Assembly (NCBI GenBank): GCA_030998225.1
Contig: JAPYXD010000698.1
Location: 8,783,001 to 8,847,000, forward strand
Direction of reading: 5' to 3'
From: Diplolepis rosae
Lineage: Eukaryota; Arthropoda; Insecta; Hymenoptera; Diplolepididae
DNA: 64,000 bases
Below the pieces are notes generated by a model that worked only from the letters and a program-made list of their open reading frames with translations, was not told the DNA's origin and ran no database searches. Positions 23,796-34,740 of this stretch are shown here, in pieces. The position numbers and the translations under genes are program-made. How positions within the stretch are numbered: position 1 is the first letter of the stretch; each line of letters begins with the position of its first letter.

Positions 23796-24269
23796 TGGCG
23801 AAAGTATCGGATAGGAATTCATTCCGAGCCAATCAGAATTATTCTGATTCATTCCGATGTCTATATCCGAGCCAATGCGAATCATTCCGAACCAATCCGA
23901 AAAACGTTTAGTATCTCGATTGATGAAAAACGGTAAAAAATCGATCCGACCTAATCCGAGGCAACAATCTGAATGAATTCGAGGTCGGAATGTTTCGGAT
24001 TAATTCTGATTCAAAATTTGGTTTGGATAAATCCGAGCTCGGATTGATTCGGAAAGAAAACTTGGTTTCGGATTGGTTCGGATTCATTCTAATTGTTGTC
24101 TCGGATTAAATCGGATTAGGTAGGATCGATTTTTTACCTTTTTTCATCAAACAAGATACTAAACGTTTTTCGGATTGGTTCAGAATGATTCGCATTGGCT
24201 CGGATACAGATATCGGAATAGTTCTGATTGGCTCGGAATGAATTCCTATCCGATACTTTCGCCAGTGAC
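23796..24269. mobile_element. Foldback rich in GAATCATTCCGAACC words
   Basis: GCGAAAGTATCGGATAGGAA on the left pairs with TTCCTATCCGATACTTTCGC on the right, and AAAAACGTTTAGTATC pairs with GATACTAAACGTTTTT. Arms are about 230 bp and built from short CCGAACCAATC-like words, so the element also has internal repetition. Confidence 0.82.
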
Positions 24270-24469
24270 GGCAAAGTACTCAACTTCATTGAAGGATATC
24301 TTTAAGAAAAAAAGAGATATCTGAAAAATTCAAAAAGGATTTTATGGCGTAAAAGTGATACTTTCAGATGCCGCAACAAATTACTGGAAATAAAATTAAT
24401 TCACGGTGTAATTTAACCCCGAATATAGCAAAAAACAGTGTTTTTTACACTTTTAGGTTTCGTCAAATT

Positions 24470-25031
24470 TTGTCGGCCTGTGTAATCTACTCATCCCTCA
24501 AGTTATTTATTATAATTATTAAACGACTATGTAAAATTGACGTGCGATAATCATTATTTGAATTAAAATATTAGCGTTTATAAGGAAGTTGATTTTTTAC
24601 TATGATATAATTGTTTTTCTATCTCTCATTCAGACGTGACAAGATTATAGAGGAATGCGATAAATTTATTTTAGCATCGTATTTTATTTTTCCTTTCAAT
24701 CTGCACTGAAAAAACTCAAATTATTAATTGATTCAATTAAAAAGCTAGAAAAATTGATTATATTTTCGGTTAATTTATTCAAAAAAGACTAGTTATCTTG
24801 CGAGCCAACTAGTCAACTATTTAATCTCACTAGTTTTTTGTTCCATATAGTCTTGAAAAGCTGATTAATTTTGTATTCAAAGAATCTATAATAGCTAACA
24901 CGTTATAGAGCTTCGCAAAAAATGATTACTATAATATTTGTTGTGTCAGTTCCCTTACAATAAAAAATAAATGATTTTTGGAAATCTGATTAGAATTGAT
25001 CCAATTTTAAAAGACGTCAAATTTAATCCTA
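24470..25031. other. Intergenic or 5' intron, no recognised feature
   Basis: AT-rich sequence with no repeat or exon that I can identify. Confidence 0.4.
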
Positions 25032-25224
25032 CTCTCTAAATTTGAATCAGTCAAAATCTACTGATTATCAGTGAAATTAGACTGATTCAAATAGCTAAAA
25101 AGAGGTTATTGTAAATCAGTCAAATTTTACTGATTATTTCAGTGAAAATTGACTGATTTGACAGTGAGAAATATTTTTTTCACTGATGAATCAGTGAAAA
25201 TTTGACTGATTCAGATTTAGAGAG
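25032..25224. mobile_element. TA-flanked MITE (CTCTCTAAATTTGAA family), copy 2
   Basis: Starts CTCTCTAAATTTGAATCAGT and ends ACTGATTCAGATTTAGAGAG, with TA on both outer sides (25030-25031, 25225-25226). The TA duplication fits a Tc1/mariner-type mover. The inside is made of CAGTGAAA and TGACTGATT words, as in copy 1. Confidence 0.82.
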
Positions 25225-25765
25225 TATCATAAATTTTGTCCTGGCTTAAGCCTGGCAAGCTTTGACTTCGCATCGAACATTCTTTTCATTCAAGGCCAGG
25301 GCCAGGGCCAGTTCAGGAAATTTTTTTACAGGAATACAATATTAGTGTTTATAAAAAAAATTGTAACCAACTCATCGATTATTTCGCTTTTGCATCATTC
25401 ATTGTTACTCCTCGTAGAGAAATTGCCTGATCTGGCCCTAGTTTGAAATGAAACTCCGAGTCTGATTAGACTAGCCATTAACTAGGGATGCCATGCCTGG
25501 GCCATGACAATATTTCTACACTTAAATTGCATCCATTCTCAAAAAGTAAATAATATTGTATGCGAAACAATTGGTGATAAGAATAAATAAAATTGTTGGG
25601 ATAGATTCTATGAAGAATGAAAGTCATAACAACATAAACTCATAATTATTTGAGTTCATCAACACCAAAGTGACTTCCGTCACCGGAAGTCGAAAGAAGT
25701 TCACTCGCGTGAAAACCGGAAGTTTATAAAATTTTTTCCCACATAAATAGAATTGAAAACCGTAC

Positions 25766-26160
25766 CTTGAAGACTCTGCAATGTTCTTAGGTGACAGAGA
25801 AATTATAGATCGAAAGAGGGTCACCACCCGCGCAATTGACGGATAAACAAATTATATTCGTTGAGTCTATCTTGTTTCAAAATACATGTAATATAGTCTA
25901 GAGTTTATTTTTCGTCTTTGATATTTGTGACTATACATATATAGATACAAATGATGTTACAGTATTGTATCGCGAGAGAGACGGTTCTGCACGGTCTGAA
26001 TAGTTGCGGCAAACTGAACAGTACTAAGTACTAAGCCTTCTCCACGGTATCAGGATGTAAATGTATATGTGCAATGCCTCACCCGCAGTTTACAATATGT
26101 ATATACATATACATACATATACATTACATTCAGTCTCTGATCGTACCACGTGCAGGGGTG
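25766..26160 (-). promoter_or_regulatory. Candidate promoter and non-coding first exon for gene B
   Basis: This is one of the few GC-richer, non-repetitive stretches between the genes, with several CG dinucleotides (CGCGAGAGAGACGG). On the minus strand it ends in CTTCAAG|GTACGG, a plausible donor that could join the acceptor before gene B exon 1 at about 18948. No transcription start can be placed, and the assignment rests on position and base composition only. Confidence 0.25.
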
Positions 26161-26399
26161 ATTCAGTGATAAAATAGTCACACTCACAATAAAAACCCCT
26201 CGACGATCTAAAAAAGTCGAGACCTTCTAGAAACCTCATTGAACGTAAAAATCGTGATCAGAATCTTTAAAGATGGACTTCATGAAATTTTTGTTCTTAA
26301 AGAAAGATCATTTTTTATGTTCTTTTTTTTAGAGCATTTTTTATTTTTCGAGTTTTGAGCTTTCATATAATTTTTTTTATGTTTAGTACCTATATTTAG

Positions 26400-26653
26400 A
26401 AAGGTTTAGGGGTTTTTAAAAATTCAAGCACCTTCATGTATTTTATGTCTTTTGGGCATTTTTTGACATTTTTTTACTTTGAATTACCTTTTTTGTTTTT
26501 TAACCAATTGGCATGATTCTTTTTTTATTTTTTCCTTACAATGTGTAGCAACTTTTTAGATGTGGAAAATAAGGTAACGTGACTGAATAAAAAGTTACAA
26601 ATAAAATAATAAAATAAATAAAAATATCCCAAAATATAAAAAAAAATTGTTTG
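26400..26653. repeat. Second copy of the left-edge repeat, mostly inverted
   Basis: TTTTTTGACATTTTTTTACTTTGAATTACC with TTTTTTAACCAATTG and TGTAGCAACTTTTTAGA (separate pieces) matches the reverse complement of 60-230. The last part, AAAAATATCCCAAAATATAA, matches 5-25 directly. The repeat is therefore palindromic around this point, and it is split at 26654 by a MITE. Confidence 0.6.
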
Positions 26654-26655
26654 TA

Positions 26656-27116
26656 CACTGTAAAAAAAATTTCGGAAATTTTTCCGAGAATAGTCGGACA
26701 GCTCAAAATACAAATGGGTCGTAAATTTTTCCAAAGATATAGTCGGAAATATTTCCGTCATAGAACTGGAAATAGTTTCTACTGTAGGGTCGGAGAAATA
26801 TCCAGTTTATTAGGAAAAGTTAATATATTTCATAATTTAAGTGGAAAAAGATCCAAAAAAAGTGAACAAATTTCCGTTTTTGTGGAATTATTACCGCTTT
26901 TCATGGGAAAAATTTCATACGACTTGGGAGATTTGAGAATGTTCTCACCTTTTTGATATATTTCCTAATAGTTCGGAAATAATTCCGAAAATTCGCTCAA
27001 TTTTCCTCAAATCTATGAAATATTTCCACTTTCTGTAGGAAAATCTATGCTTCTTAAGGATTTAGGAAAAATTTCCTAATACATAGTAGGAAAATTTACC
27101 GATATTTTTTACAGTG
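26656..27116. mobile_element. TA-flanked MITE with CACTGTAAAAAA ends (461 bp)
   Basis: Ends CACTGTAAAAAAAATTTCGG and ACCGATATTTTTTACAGTG are inverted, with TA on both sides (26654-26655, 27117-27118). The flanks rejoin as TTG-TA-GTTATTTTT, which is how the uninterrupted copy reads at 35-50. The 101-codon open frame inside has no domain and overlaps an opposite-strand frame, so it is not called a gene. Confidence 0.87.
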
Positions 27117-27303
27117 TAGTTATTTTTTTAGCTAGAGGGCTTACCATGTACAAAAATATTGATAATATGACAAAGAATAAGTGGTAAAAGTTTCAAATTC
27201 CTGTGTCTAATACTTTAGATTTTATTGAAATACATGTTGCAACAAACACAGAAAATCACAACTTGCGGAAAATGGAGTTTAAAGTAAAGTCTTGTAGCCT
27301 TAA

Positions 27304-27889
27304 GGTAGTTGATCCGCGAAAATTAGACCTCAGGCAAAAATAGATAATTTTGCTTTCAAGAATGGCAATATTATTATTAAAGGGCTAATTTGAATGGGAA
27401 AAGATTATTTTTGATGAAAAAAATTTGAAACACAAAAAATAATTTTATTAATAAATATTTATAAAGTAGGACTTGTATTTTTATTTTTCCTATTTTTCCT
27501 ATTTTCATAATTGAATTAATTATTATCAAATACAGCAATTTGTTTATAAAAATTTTGTTTTGAAAAATAGTTTTTTTATCATTTCAGCCATTAAAGAATT
27601 CATTTTCAAAAATTGAAAACAGTCAAGTTGTAGAGAATCTTTTTCCTAAAAAAATTAACCGTGATTTATTAGAATCACACAATTTTTAAAAATTTGACTC
27701 GAAGTGATAAGAAAATAAGTTTGGGCAAAAATAAAATTTATTAATAAAATTATTTTTTTGTGCTTCAAATTTTTTTCATGAAAAATAATCTTTTCTCTTT
27801 CAAATTAGCCCTTCAATAATAATATTGCTATTCTTGAAAGCAAAATTATCTATTTTTTCCTGAGGTCTAATTTTCGTGATCGAACTATC
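27304..27889. mobile_element. TTAA foldback family, copy 3 (586 bp)
   Basis: Starts GGTAGTTGATCCGCGAAAAT and ends GATCGAACTATC, with TTAA at 27300-27303 and 27890-27893. It is about 85 bp shorter than copies 1 and 4 because part of the left half is missing. Confidence 0.83.
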
Positions 27890-28195
27890 TTAATACTCAC
27901 TATCAAAACTTCCCTGCTCCATACATGGTTCCTTCTTCATCAATTTTTTTATAAAGGTACCTATTATATGCTATTTCCCATATAGTTCAGAAATATTATT
28001 AAATAAATAAACAAACTATTTTGTATAAAAAGCTCATTTTCGTTAAAAACGCATTATTTATGTTCCCAAGAAAAAAAATCAGATTGACCTGAAAATTTAT
28101 AAACACTCAGAAAAGTATAGAAAATAAAAAATTACATTTTTGGAAAATGTCAAAAAAATTAAAAATATACCAATTAAAGGTGGAGGATCCCCTTA

Positions 28196-28385
28196 AGTTA
28201 CTGTCGAGGACTTTGGGACATAGAGTTTTATAAGATGCAGTCACAGAAAATTTCAGTGACTTTCATTAAATAGGGTTCAATTCTTTTTACCATCCAATGA
28301 ACTTCTGTCATTTAATAAAAATTTACTGAAATTTTCTGCATCGGCGTTTTATAAAACTCCATGTCCAAAAATCTTCGAAAGTAAA
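28196..28385. repeat. Hairpin-forming inverted repeat (about 190 bp)
   Basis: GGACTTTGGGACATAGAGTT and AACTCCATGTCCAAAAATC, with TTTTATAAGATGCAG and TCGGCGTTTTATAAAA, pair across a centre near 28290. The left side begins right after GGATCCCCTTAA, as at 324-335, so it may be the end of the left-edge repeat family. Confidence 0.6.
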
Positions 28386-28389
28386 TTAA

Positions 28390-30187
28390 ATTTTAAGCGA
28401 CTGAATTTTTCCGTATTCATGTTGTAATCTGGAATATATTAATTTTCAATCAAAAATAAATTCTTTTCTTTTATTTTATTGAGTTACAGTTTCGTAAAAT
28501 TAAGATAAAATTTCGAAAAATTCCGTTACTTTTTTTGTACATTTAAGAAACAATTTCTTGATTTTCAGTTATAAATAATTTATAAATAATTTCAGTTATA
28601 ATATAACTTGTAACATGAATAATTTTACATTTTGGGTAACTTAAGTTTTATGCAGTTACATGTAACTAAAATTTTTGTTACAGTTTCGTAATTCTATGAT
28701 AAATTTTATAAAAATTCTGTGTTTCATAATATTAAGAAAAATTTCAGAAAATTCAGTACATTTTTCGCAATTTTAAGATACTTTTACTCAAAAACATAAT
28801 AAATATCGGCAAATTTTACGTTACCTTTGTCATTAGTCATCATTAGTAAAAATTTTCATTAGTAAAAATATTTAACTTTGGAAAAACAATTGAAACTGTA
28901 ATAGAGGTTGTAGTAAAATTTTCTACAATTTTTGATAAAGTGTCAACAATTCTCAGTGTGAAATATTTTTCTCGAAGTGTACTTAACATCGGCTTTTGTA
29001 CGTGAAAAGCGGTTTTATAATAAAATACATTAAAACGCAATAATATGACAATTTTAATTTGTTGTTGGAGTTTTGAATTGCTTGTTTAATTTAGAGAAAG
29101 TGCTCAAAGTTCCGAAAATTGTACCAACATTGTAATAATTTGTTTATGAAATTTTACTATTTTTTTATAATTGTTGAAAGTAATTGGATATCATATTAAA
29201 ATAAATAAGAATCATAATTTTTAGGAACAATTTTATAAAGTTTAGCAAGTAATTAAACATTTCTACGAAAAATTGATTGTTTATTCATTGTATTTTATTT
29301 GATTTAATTATAGATACATATTTCCATCATAAAGTGTCTTGTGACGTAAAAAAACGCATAAACATTTAATATTCTCAAACGTTATCAGAAATAGATAGGG
29401 ATTTTTTTCTTAGATAATAGTAATGTTTGATTTAATTTTCAATAAAGTTGAATTTTTTTCAGAAATTTTATATTTTTACTCTTAAAAATTCACACTGCTA
29501 CACATTTTTTTCGGAGATATAACAGGTTTTTATATGAAATTAGTTTTTACAATAAAACTTTTTCAAAACTTAGCAATTTGACAATTGTAATTTTACCTAA
29601 AGAATGAAATTACATGTGAAATTTTGTAAAACTGTTCGAAAATCAAAAAATTTCGTTGCTTCTGAATGTTGTGATTTTCTACAACCTGTAACAGTTTATC
29701 AAACATCTTTACATATTTTTGTAAAATTTTTTTGAATATTGTCGAAAATTACAAAAAATATTTGGAAAAATATAACTTTTGGAATAACAATTTTACAACA
29801 TTTTACAAGTAATTAAAAATTTATATGAAAAAAATTATGATTCTTACATTATTGTCGTTCACCGTAATTTATTGCATGATAATCAGCCTTCGGTATTGAA
29901 AGAATTAACAATTTAAATAATGTATTGAAGATTATAAATAAAATTAGTGATTTTTAATCACAGTAAGCACATGTGCACCATGCAGCTGATAACTCTTATT
30001 ATTAGACACAACGTGTTAATAAAAAAGATAATAAACATTAAAGTCTCCGTAAAATCATCAAGTCATCAAAAGTTTTTATCGCAATTGGAATCATTCATAA
30101 ATTTCAATTTATTTAAAATTTTTAAAAATTCAAAGTTTAAAGTATAGAAGTATAAAAATGATATATAGTCCGTTATAAATATGCATT

Positions 30188-30218
<31 letters not shown>

Positions 30219-31128
30219 AGTTTTTTAAACTACAAACTATTGTAGTTTCTCTTTGATGTTATTGATAGTGACTTTTTTCTTGTTACGTAAATAAAGGAAT
30301 TGTAATGATTCTATATTTCTTTTTTGGCACAAGACAAGGAAAAAAGAAGCTATAATTTTTAATTCGAAAAAAAACGTTCGTGTGAACGATTGTTATTGTG
30401 GAAATCTATTTAATTTGCAATGCCACTCACGCGAGACACGTTTCTGAGAGGGAGTGAATCGCGCGTGGCTAATGTGACAATTTTATTATTACCGAAAGTG
30501 AAATTGCCAATCGCATCGAATATTCACTGCGTTTATCTTTACGAAATAATTACAAGAAAGCGAAGGGAATTTCTGATGCATTATACGTCTCAGATTATGT
30601 AAACCAGTAAAAAATTGTATACTTTATTTATATATTTGTCTATTGACATTATAATTTACGTGTACATAGATGAATAGAATTTCAATAAATAATCGTACAA
30701 GCAAAAAGTTATAATTTTTTCTTACAGTCTTACTTCTTTCAAATGATTTTTACATAACTTCCATGTAAAAAGGAATGATATTTTGTAAAAGATTATTTAT
30801 CACCTGAAAATGACAAAAAAACTTAATGGTATAAATAAAGTCTCCTGAAGCTGAATTAGAAAATAAATTAATCAATTCATCATTGACAGTCGTTTTATTA
30901 AAGATAAATTTACAATAAAAAAAGAAACGGTGTCTTGCGAGGTAAATTTTTTATTTTTTGATAAAAATATAAGCTATAAAGATCTTAGAAATATACTTTG
31001 TAAATAATTTTTTAAAATCGGGAAAATTAGAATCAAATTTAAGTAAATATAATTAATTAAGATGTCATCCTTTATTTTTCATTAGAAGATGTCTGCAAAA
31101 CCATTTAATTGCTTGATATCTTAATGAG
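28390..31128. other. Intergenic, mostly featureless; (TA)n at 30187-30213
   Basis: The first half is AT-rich and loosely repetitive (TTACAGTTTCGTAA words). A perfect TA dinucleotide run lies at about 30187-30213. Around 30360-30600 there is a GC-richer island with CGCGAGACACG and GAATCGCGCGTGG; its 60-codon frame has no recognisable similarity. Confidence 0.45.
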
Positions 31129-31287
31129 CCTTGTAGAAGAAAATAATTGGACCCGATTGATCTGATTGGCCCCATTTCAAAAGCATCATTGAATCTGAAT
31201 AATAAATCGGTTTCAATGATGTTTTTGAAATGGGGCCAATCGGATCAATCGGTGCCAATCGGGTTGAATTACTTTTTTCTACAAGGG
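31129..31287. mobile_element. MITE with CCCTTGTAGAAG-type ends, copy 3 (159 bp)
   Basis: Starts CCTTGTAGAAGAAAATAATT and ends ATTACTTTTTTCTACAAGG. GGCCCCATTTCAAAAGCAT and ATGTTTTTGAAATGGGGCC pair inside. This copy has lost about 12 bases of the left arm relative to copy 1. Confidence 0.85.
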
Positions 31288-31555
31288 GTCTTCTTATCCT
31301 CTTCTAGAAAGTTGATTGCGACGATGACTCAATTATCTGAAAAATTTTATATCTACATTCTCATAAATCCTTTTCAACGACTATCATCTACGCAAGAAAT
31401 AAACAAGATTATCGGTTTTCCTTTTTTAGTAATTTTACAAGAAACTACACATTTTTGCTAAACTTTATAAACAATTTCAGAGGAAATGATAAGTTCTAAG
31501 ATACTCGAAAGTAAATTCGAATCTGTATCACTGCAAACTTAAATTAATCTTAACG

Positions 31556-31726
31556 GCCAAAAAAAGTATAATTCAAAATTTCAAGAATTCGAAAATTTTC
31601 GAACCCTCAAAATATAAAAAGACAACCAAATTTGGAACAAAAATTTTTTTTAAATAGGCGATTATGAGAAACCACCAAAAAAAGAGGGAAGAGAAAAGAA
31701 GGCAACCATTTTCAAATTCATCTTAA
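31556..31726. repeat. Single unit of the 173-bp repeat, interrupted at its TTAA
   Basis: From ACGGCCAAAAAAAGTATAAT through TTTCAAATTCATCTTAA this matches units of the array at 33635-34735. The unit stops exactly at TTAA, where the foldback at 31727 begins. The sequence resumes after the foldback as TTAACGTCCAAACAAAA. Confidence 0.85.
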
Positions 31727-32395
31727 GGTAGTTTTCATCCACGAAAATTAGACCTCAGGCAAAATAGATAATTTTGATTTCAAAAATAGCAATATTATTA
31801 TTGAAGGGCTATTTTGAAAGAAAAAAGATTAATTTCCATGAAAAAAATTTAAAATACAGAAAAATAATTTTATTAATAAATTTTATTTTTGACCCAACTT
31901 TTTTTCTTATCGCTTCTTATCAAATTTTAAAAAATCAAGCGATTTTTATAAATTACAAATCACTTTTTCTAGAAAAATATTCTCTACAACTTAACCATTT
32001 CCAATTTTCGAAAATGAATAAATTATTATCAAATTCAGCAATTTGTTTATAAAAATTTCATTTTGGAAAATGTTTTTTTAATGGTTTCAGACATTAAAGA
32101 ATTTATTTTTAGAAATCAGAAACTGTGAAGTTGTGGGAAATCTTTTCTCTGAAAAAATGATTCATGATTTATGAGAATCGCATAATTTTTTAAAATTTGG
32201 TCAGAAGCGATAAGAAAAATAGTTGGGGCAAAAATAAAATTTGTGAATGAAATTATTTTTCTGTGTTTCAAATTTTTTTCATCTAGAATAATCTTTTCTC
32301 TTTGTAAATAGCCCTTCAATAATAATATTGCTATTCTTGAATGCAAAATTATCTATTTTTGCCTGAGGTCTAAATTTTTGTGGATGAAAACTACC
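31727..32395. mobile_element. TTAA foldback family, copy 4 (669 bp), with empty-site proof
   Basis: Starts GGTAGTTTTCATCCACGAAA and ends TGGATGAAAACTACC, with TTAA at 31723-31726 and 32396-32399. Left flank AAATTCATC and right flank CGTCCAAACAAAA are contiguous as AAATTCATC-TTAA-CGTCCAAAC in the 173-bp array (for example 33798-33819). That is the unfilled target, so the termini and the four-base duplication are exact. Confidence 0.93.
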
Positions 32396-32404
32396 TTAAC
32401 GTCC

Positions 32405-32765
32405 AAACAAAAATATATCCTGCTGGAAGTAAAAAGATTGGAAAAGATAGGAACTGAGGGATTGGAAAAGATTGAACATTTCTATCTCTGCAACCCATCA
32501 CTTTGCATCCACAAAACTCTATCTTTTTCTATCTCTGCACTTATCCAGTGTGACCGGGAATATCTATCTTTTTCTATCTCTATGTCTGGTAATATTTATC
32601 TTTTCCTATCCCATAGTCTATCCGCCGACTGAAGTAGTATATATCTTTTTCTCTATCTTTCGTAATCGACCACTTGTATTTTTTTCTATCCCTCATTTAT
32701 CTTCCCATAGTGCAAATATTAATCACTCTTTATATCCCTCAGTATCTATTCTTACCACGAAATGA
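32405..32765. repeat. TATCTTTTTCTATCTC-rich degenerate repeat
   Basis: Pyrimidine-rich words TATCTTTTTCTATCTC recur irregularly from about 32470 to 32760. The opposite strand of the same words makes up the region from 32900, so the two halves face each other. Confidence 0.7.
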
Positions 32766-32899
32766 AGAGTGCAGTTTTAAAAAGTATTATGTCCATTTTA
32801 CGTAGGCGAAGACTATTGCTTCATTGGCCATAAAATATAATCACCCTTATAGAAAAATAATATAAAATATCTTAGCAGTGGACTGATTTTCTTTTCTTA

Positions 32900-33500
32900 T
32901 TAGTCGAGATATAAGGGATAGAGTTTTTAAAATTTATAATAGGGAAAGATAAGCATTGACTAGATTGGTAAGAAGATAGAACAAGATTGTCGTTGATAGA
33001 TGAAGGATAGAATGAGATAGAAAAGGGGAGATTGAAAAAGATAGACGTGAATTTAGATTGACGAAGAGATAGAAAAAGTTTAAGGTGGATTGATGAAGGA
33101 TTGGATGAGATAGAGATCAGGTGATTGGAAATGATAGTCATAGACCTAGATTGGCAAGAAGATAGAAAAAAATTCACGTGAATAGATGAAGGATACAACG
33201 AGATAGAAAAGGGAGAGATTAAAAAAGATAGACGTGAATTTAGACTGACAAAGACATAGAAAAGGATTCACGTGGATAGACGAAGTATAGGATGAGATAG
33301 AGAATGAGAGATTGAAAAAGATAAACGTGAAGTTAGATTTACAAAGATATAAAAAAAGATTGATGTTGATAGATGAAGGATAGAATGAGATAGAAAAAGG
33401 AAGACTGAAAAAGATAGACGTGTATTATGATTGACTAAGAGATAGAAAAAGATTAACGAGCATTGATGAAGGATCGTAAGGGATAGAAAAGTAAGTATTG
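32900..33500. repeat. GATAGAAAAAGA minisatellite, ~94-bp period
   Basis: GATAGATGAAGGATAGAATG and its variants recur at about 32995, 33087, 33182, 33275, 33369 and 33463, giving six units of about 93-94 bp. Each also has an AAAAAGATAGACGTGAATTT-like part. It is in inverse orientation to the repeat at 32405-32765. Confidence 0.8.
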
Positions 33501-33634
33501 AAATAAGTAAGTATTTGAAATTTTCTCCTAACGAATCAATTGACTCTCTAAATGTTGATTATTTCAAAATCTTATTAGGAATTATACATTAGAATTTTCT
33601 TCTTATACTACTTTTTCAAAATACATTTTTTTTC

Positions 33635-34740
33635 TTAACGCCCAAACAAAAGAATAATTAAAAATTTCAAGAATTTCAAACTGTTCGAACCCTCAAAATA
33701 TAAAAAACGTCCAAATTTGGACCAAACAAATTTCTTAAAATAGAAGATTATGAGAAACCAACAAAAAAGAAGAAAAAAAAAGAATGCAACCTTTTTCAAA
33801 TTCATCTTAACGTCCAAACAAAAGTATAATTAAAAATTTCAAGAATTTCAAACTGTTCGAACCCTTCAAATATAAAAAAAGACCAACTTTGGACCAAAAA
33901 AATTTCTTAAAATAAACGATTATGATAAATCAACAAAAAAGAAGAAAAGAAAAAAGAAGGCAACCTTTTTCAAATTCATCTTAACGTCTAAACAAAAGTA
34001 TAATTAAAAATTTCAAGAATTTCAAACTGTTCGAACCCTCAAAATATAAAAAACGTCCAAATTTGGACCAAACAAATTTCTTAAAATAGAAGATTATGAG
34101 AAACCAACAAAAAAGAAGAAAAAAAAAGAATGCAACCTTTTTCAAATTCATCTTAACGTCCAAACAAAAGTATAATTAAAAATTTCAAGAATTTCAAACT
34201 GTTCGAACCCTTCAAATATAAAAAAAGACCAACTTTGGACCAAAAAAATTTCTTAAAATAAACGATTATGATAAATCAACAAAAAAGAAGAAAAGAAAAA
34301 AGAAGGCAACCTTTTTCAAATTCATCTTAACGTCTAAACAAAAGTATAATTAAAAATTTCAAGAATTTCAAACTGTTTGAACCCTTCAAATATAAAAAAA
34401 GACCAACTTTGGACCAAACAAATTTCTTAAAATAAACGATTATGATAAATCAACAAAAAAGAGGAAAGAAAAAAGAAGACAACCTTTTTCATATTCATTT
34501 TAACGTCCAAACAAAAGTATAATTAAAAATTTCAAGAATTTCAAACGGTTCGAACCCTTCAAATATAAAAAAGGACCAACTTTGGACCAAAAAAATTTCT
34601 TAAAATAAACGATTATGATAAATCAACAAAAAAGAGGAAAGAAAAAAGAAGACAACCTTTTTCATATTCATTTTAACGTCCAAACAAAAGTATAATTCAA
34701 AATTTCAAGAATTCCAAACTATTCGAACATTTTCGAATTC
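33635..34740. repeat. 173-bp tandem array, about 6.5 units, dimeric
   Basis: TTAACGTCCAAACAAAAG or close variants start units at about 33635, 33807, 33980, 34153, 34327, 34500 and 34673. Units alternate between a type with CAAATTTGGACC and GAAGATTATGAG and a type with CCAACTTTGGACC and AACGATTATGAT. The stretch from 33640 is repeated almost exactly 346 bp later. Single diverged units stand apart at 31556 and 36504. Confidence 0.92.

Larger units (their letters stand above)
23200..24461. mobile_element. Large compound foldback with 180-bp outer arms
   Basis: 23200-23380 (AAAAACACTGTTTTTTGCTA onwards to ATGAAGTTG) is the inverse of 24281-24461 (CAACTTCATTGAAGG to TAGCAAAAAACAGTGTTTTT). Inside sit a MITE at 23410 and a second foldback at 23796-24269. 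A shorter piece of the arm is repeated at about 23590-23640. Confidence 0.8.

Noticed and set aside
26651..26956. 101-codon frame on the plus strand
   Set aside because: It lies within the TA-flanked MITE, begins in its terminal repeat, and has no similarity to a transposase.
30420..30602. 60-codon frame in a GC-richer island
   Set aside because: It is short, shows no similarity, and lacks plausible splice partners; base composition alone is not enough.
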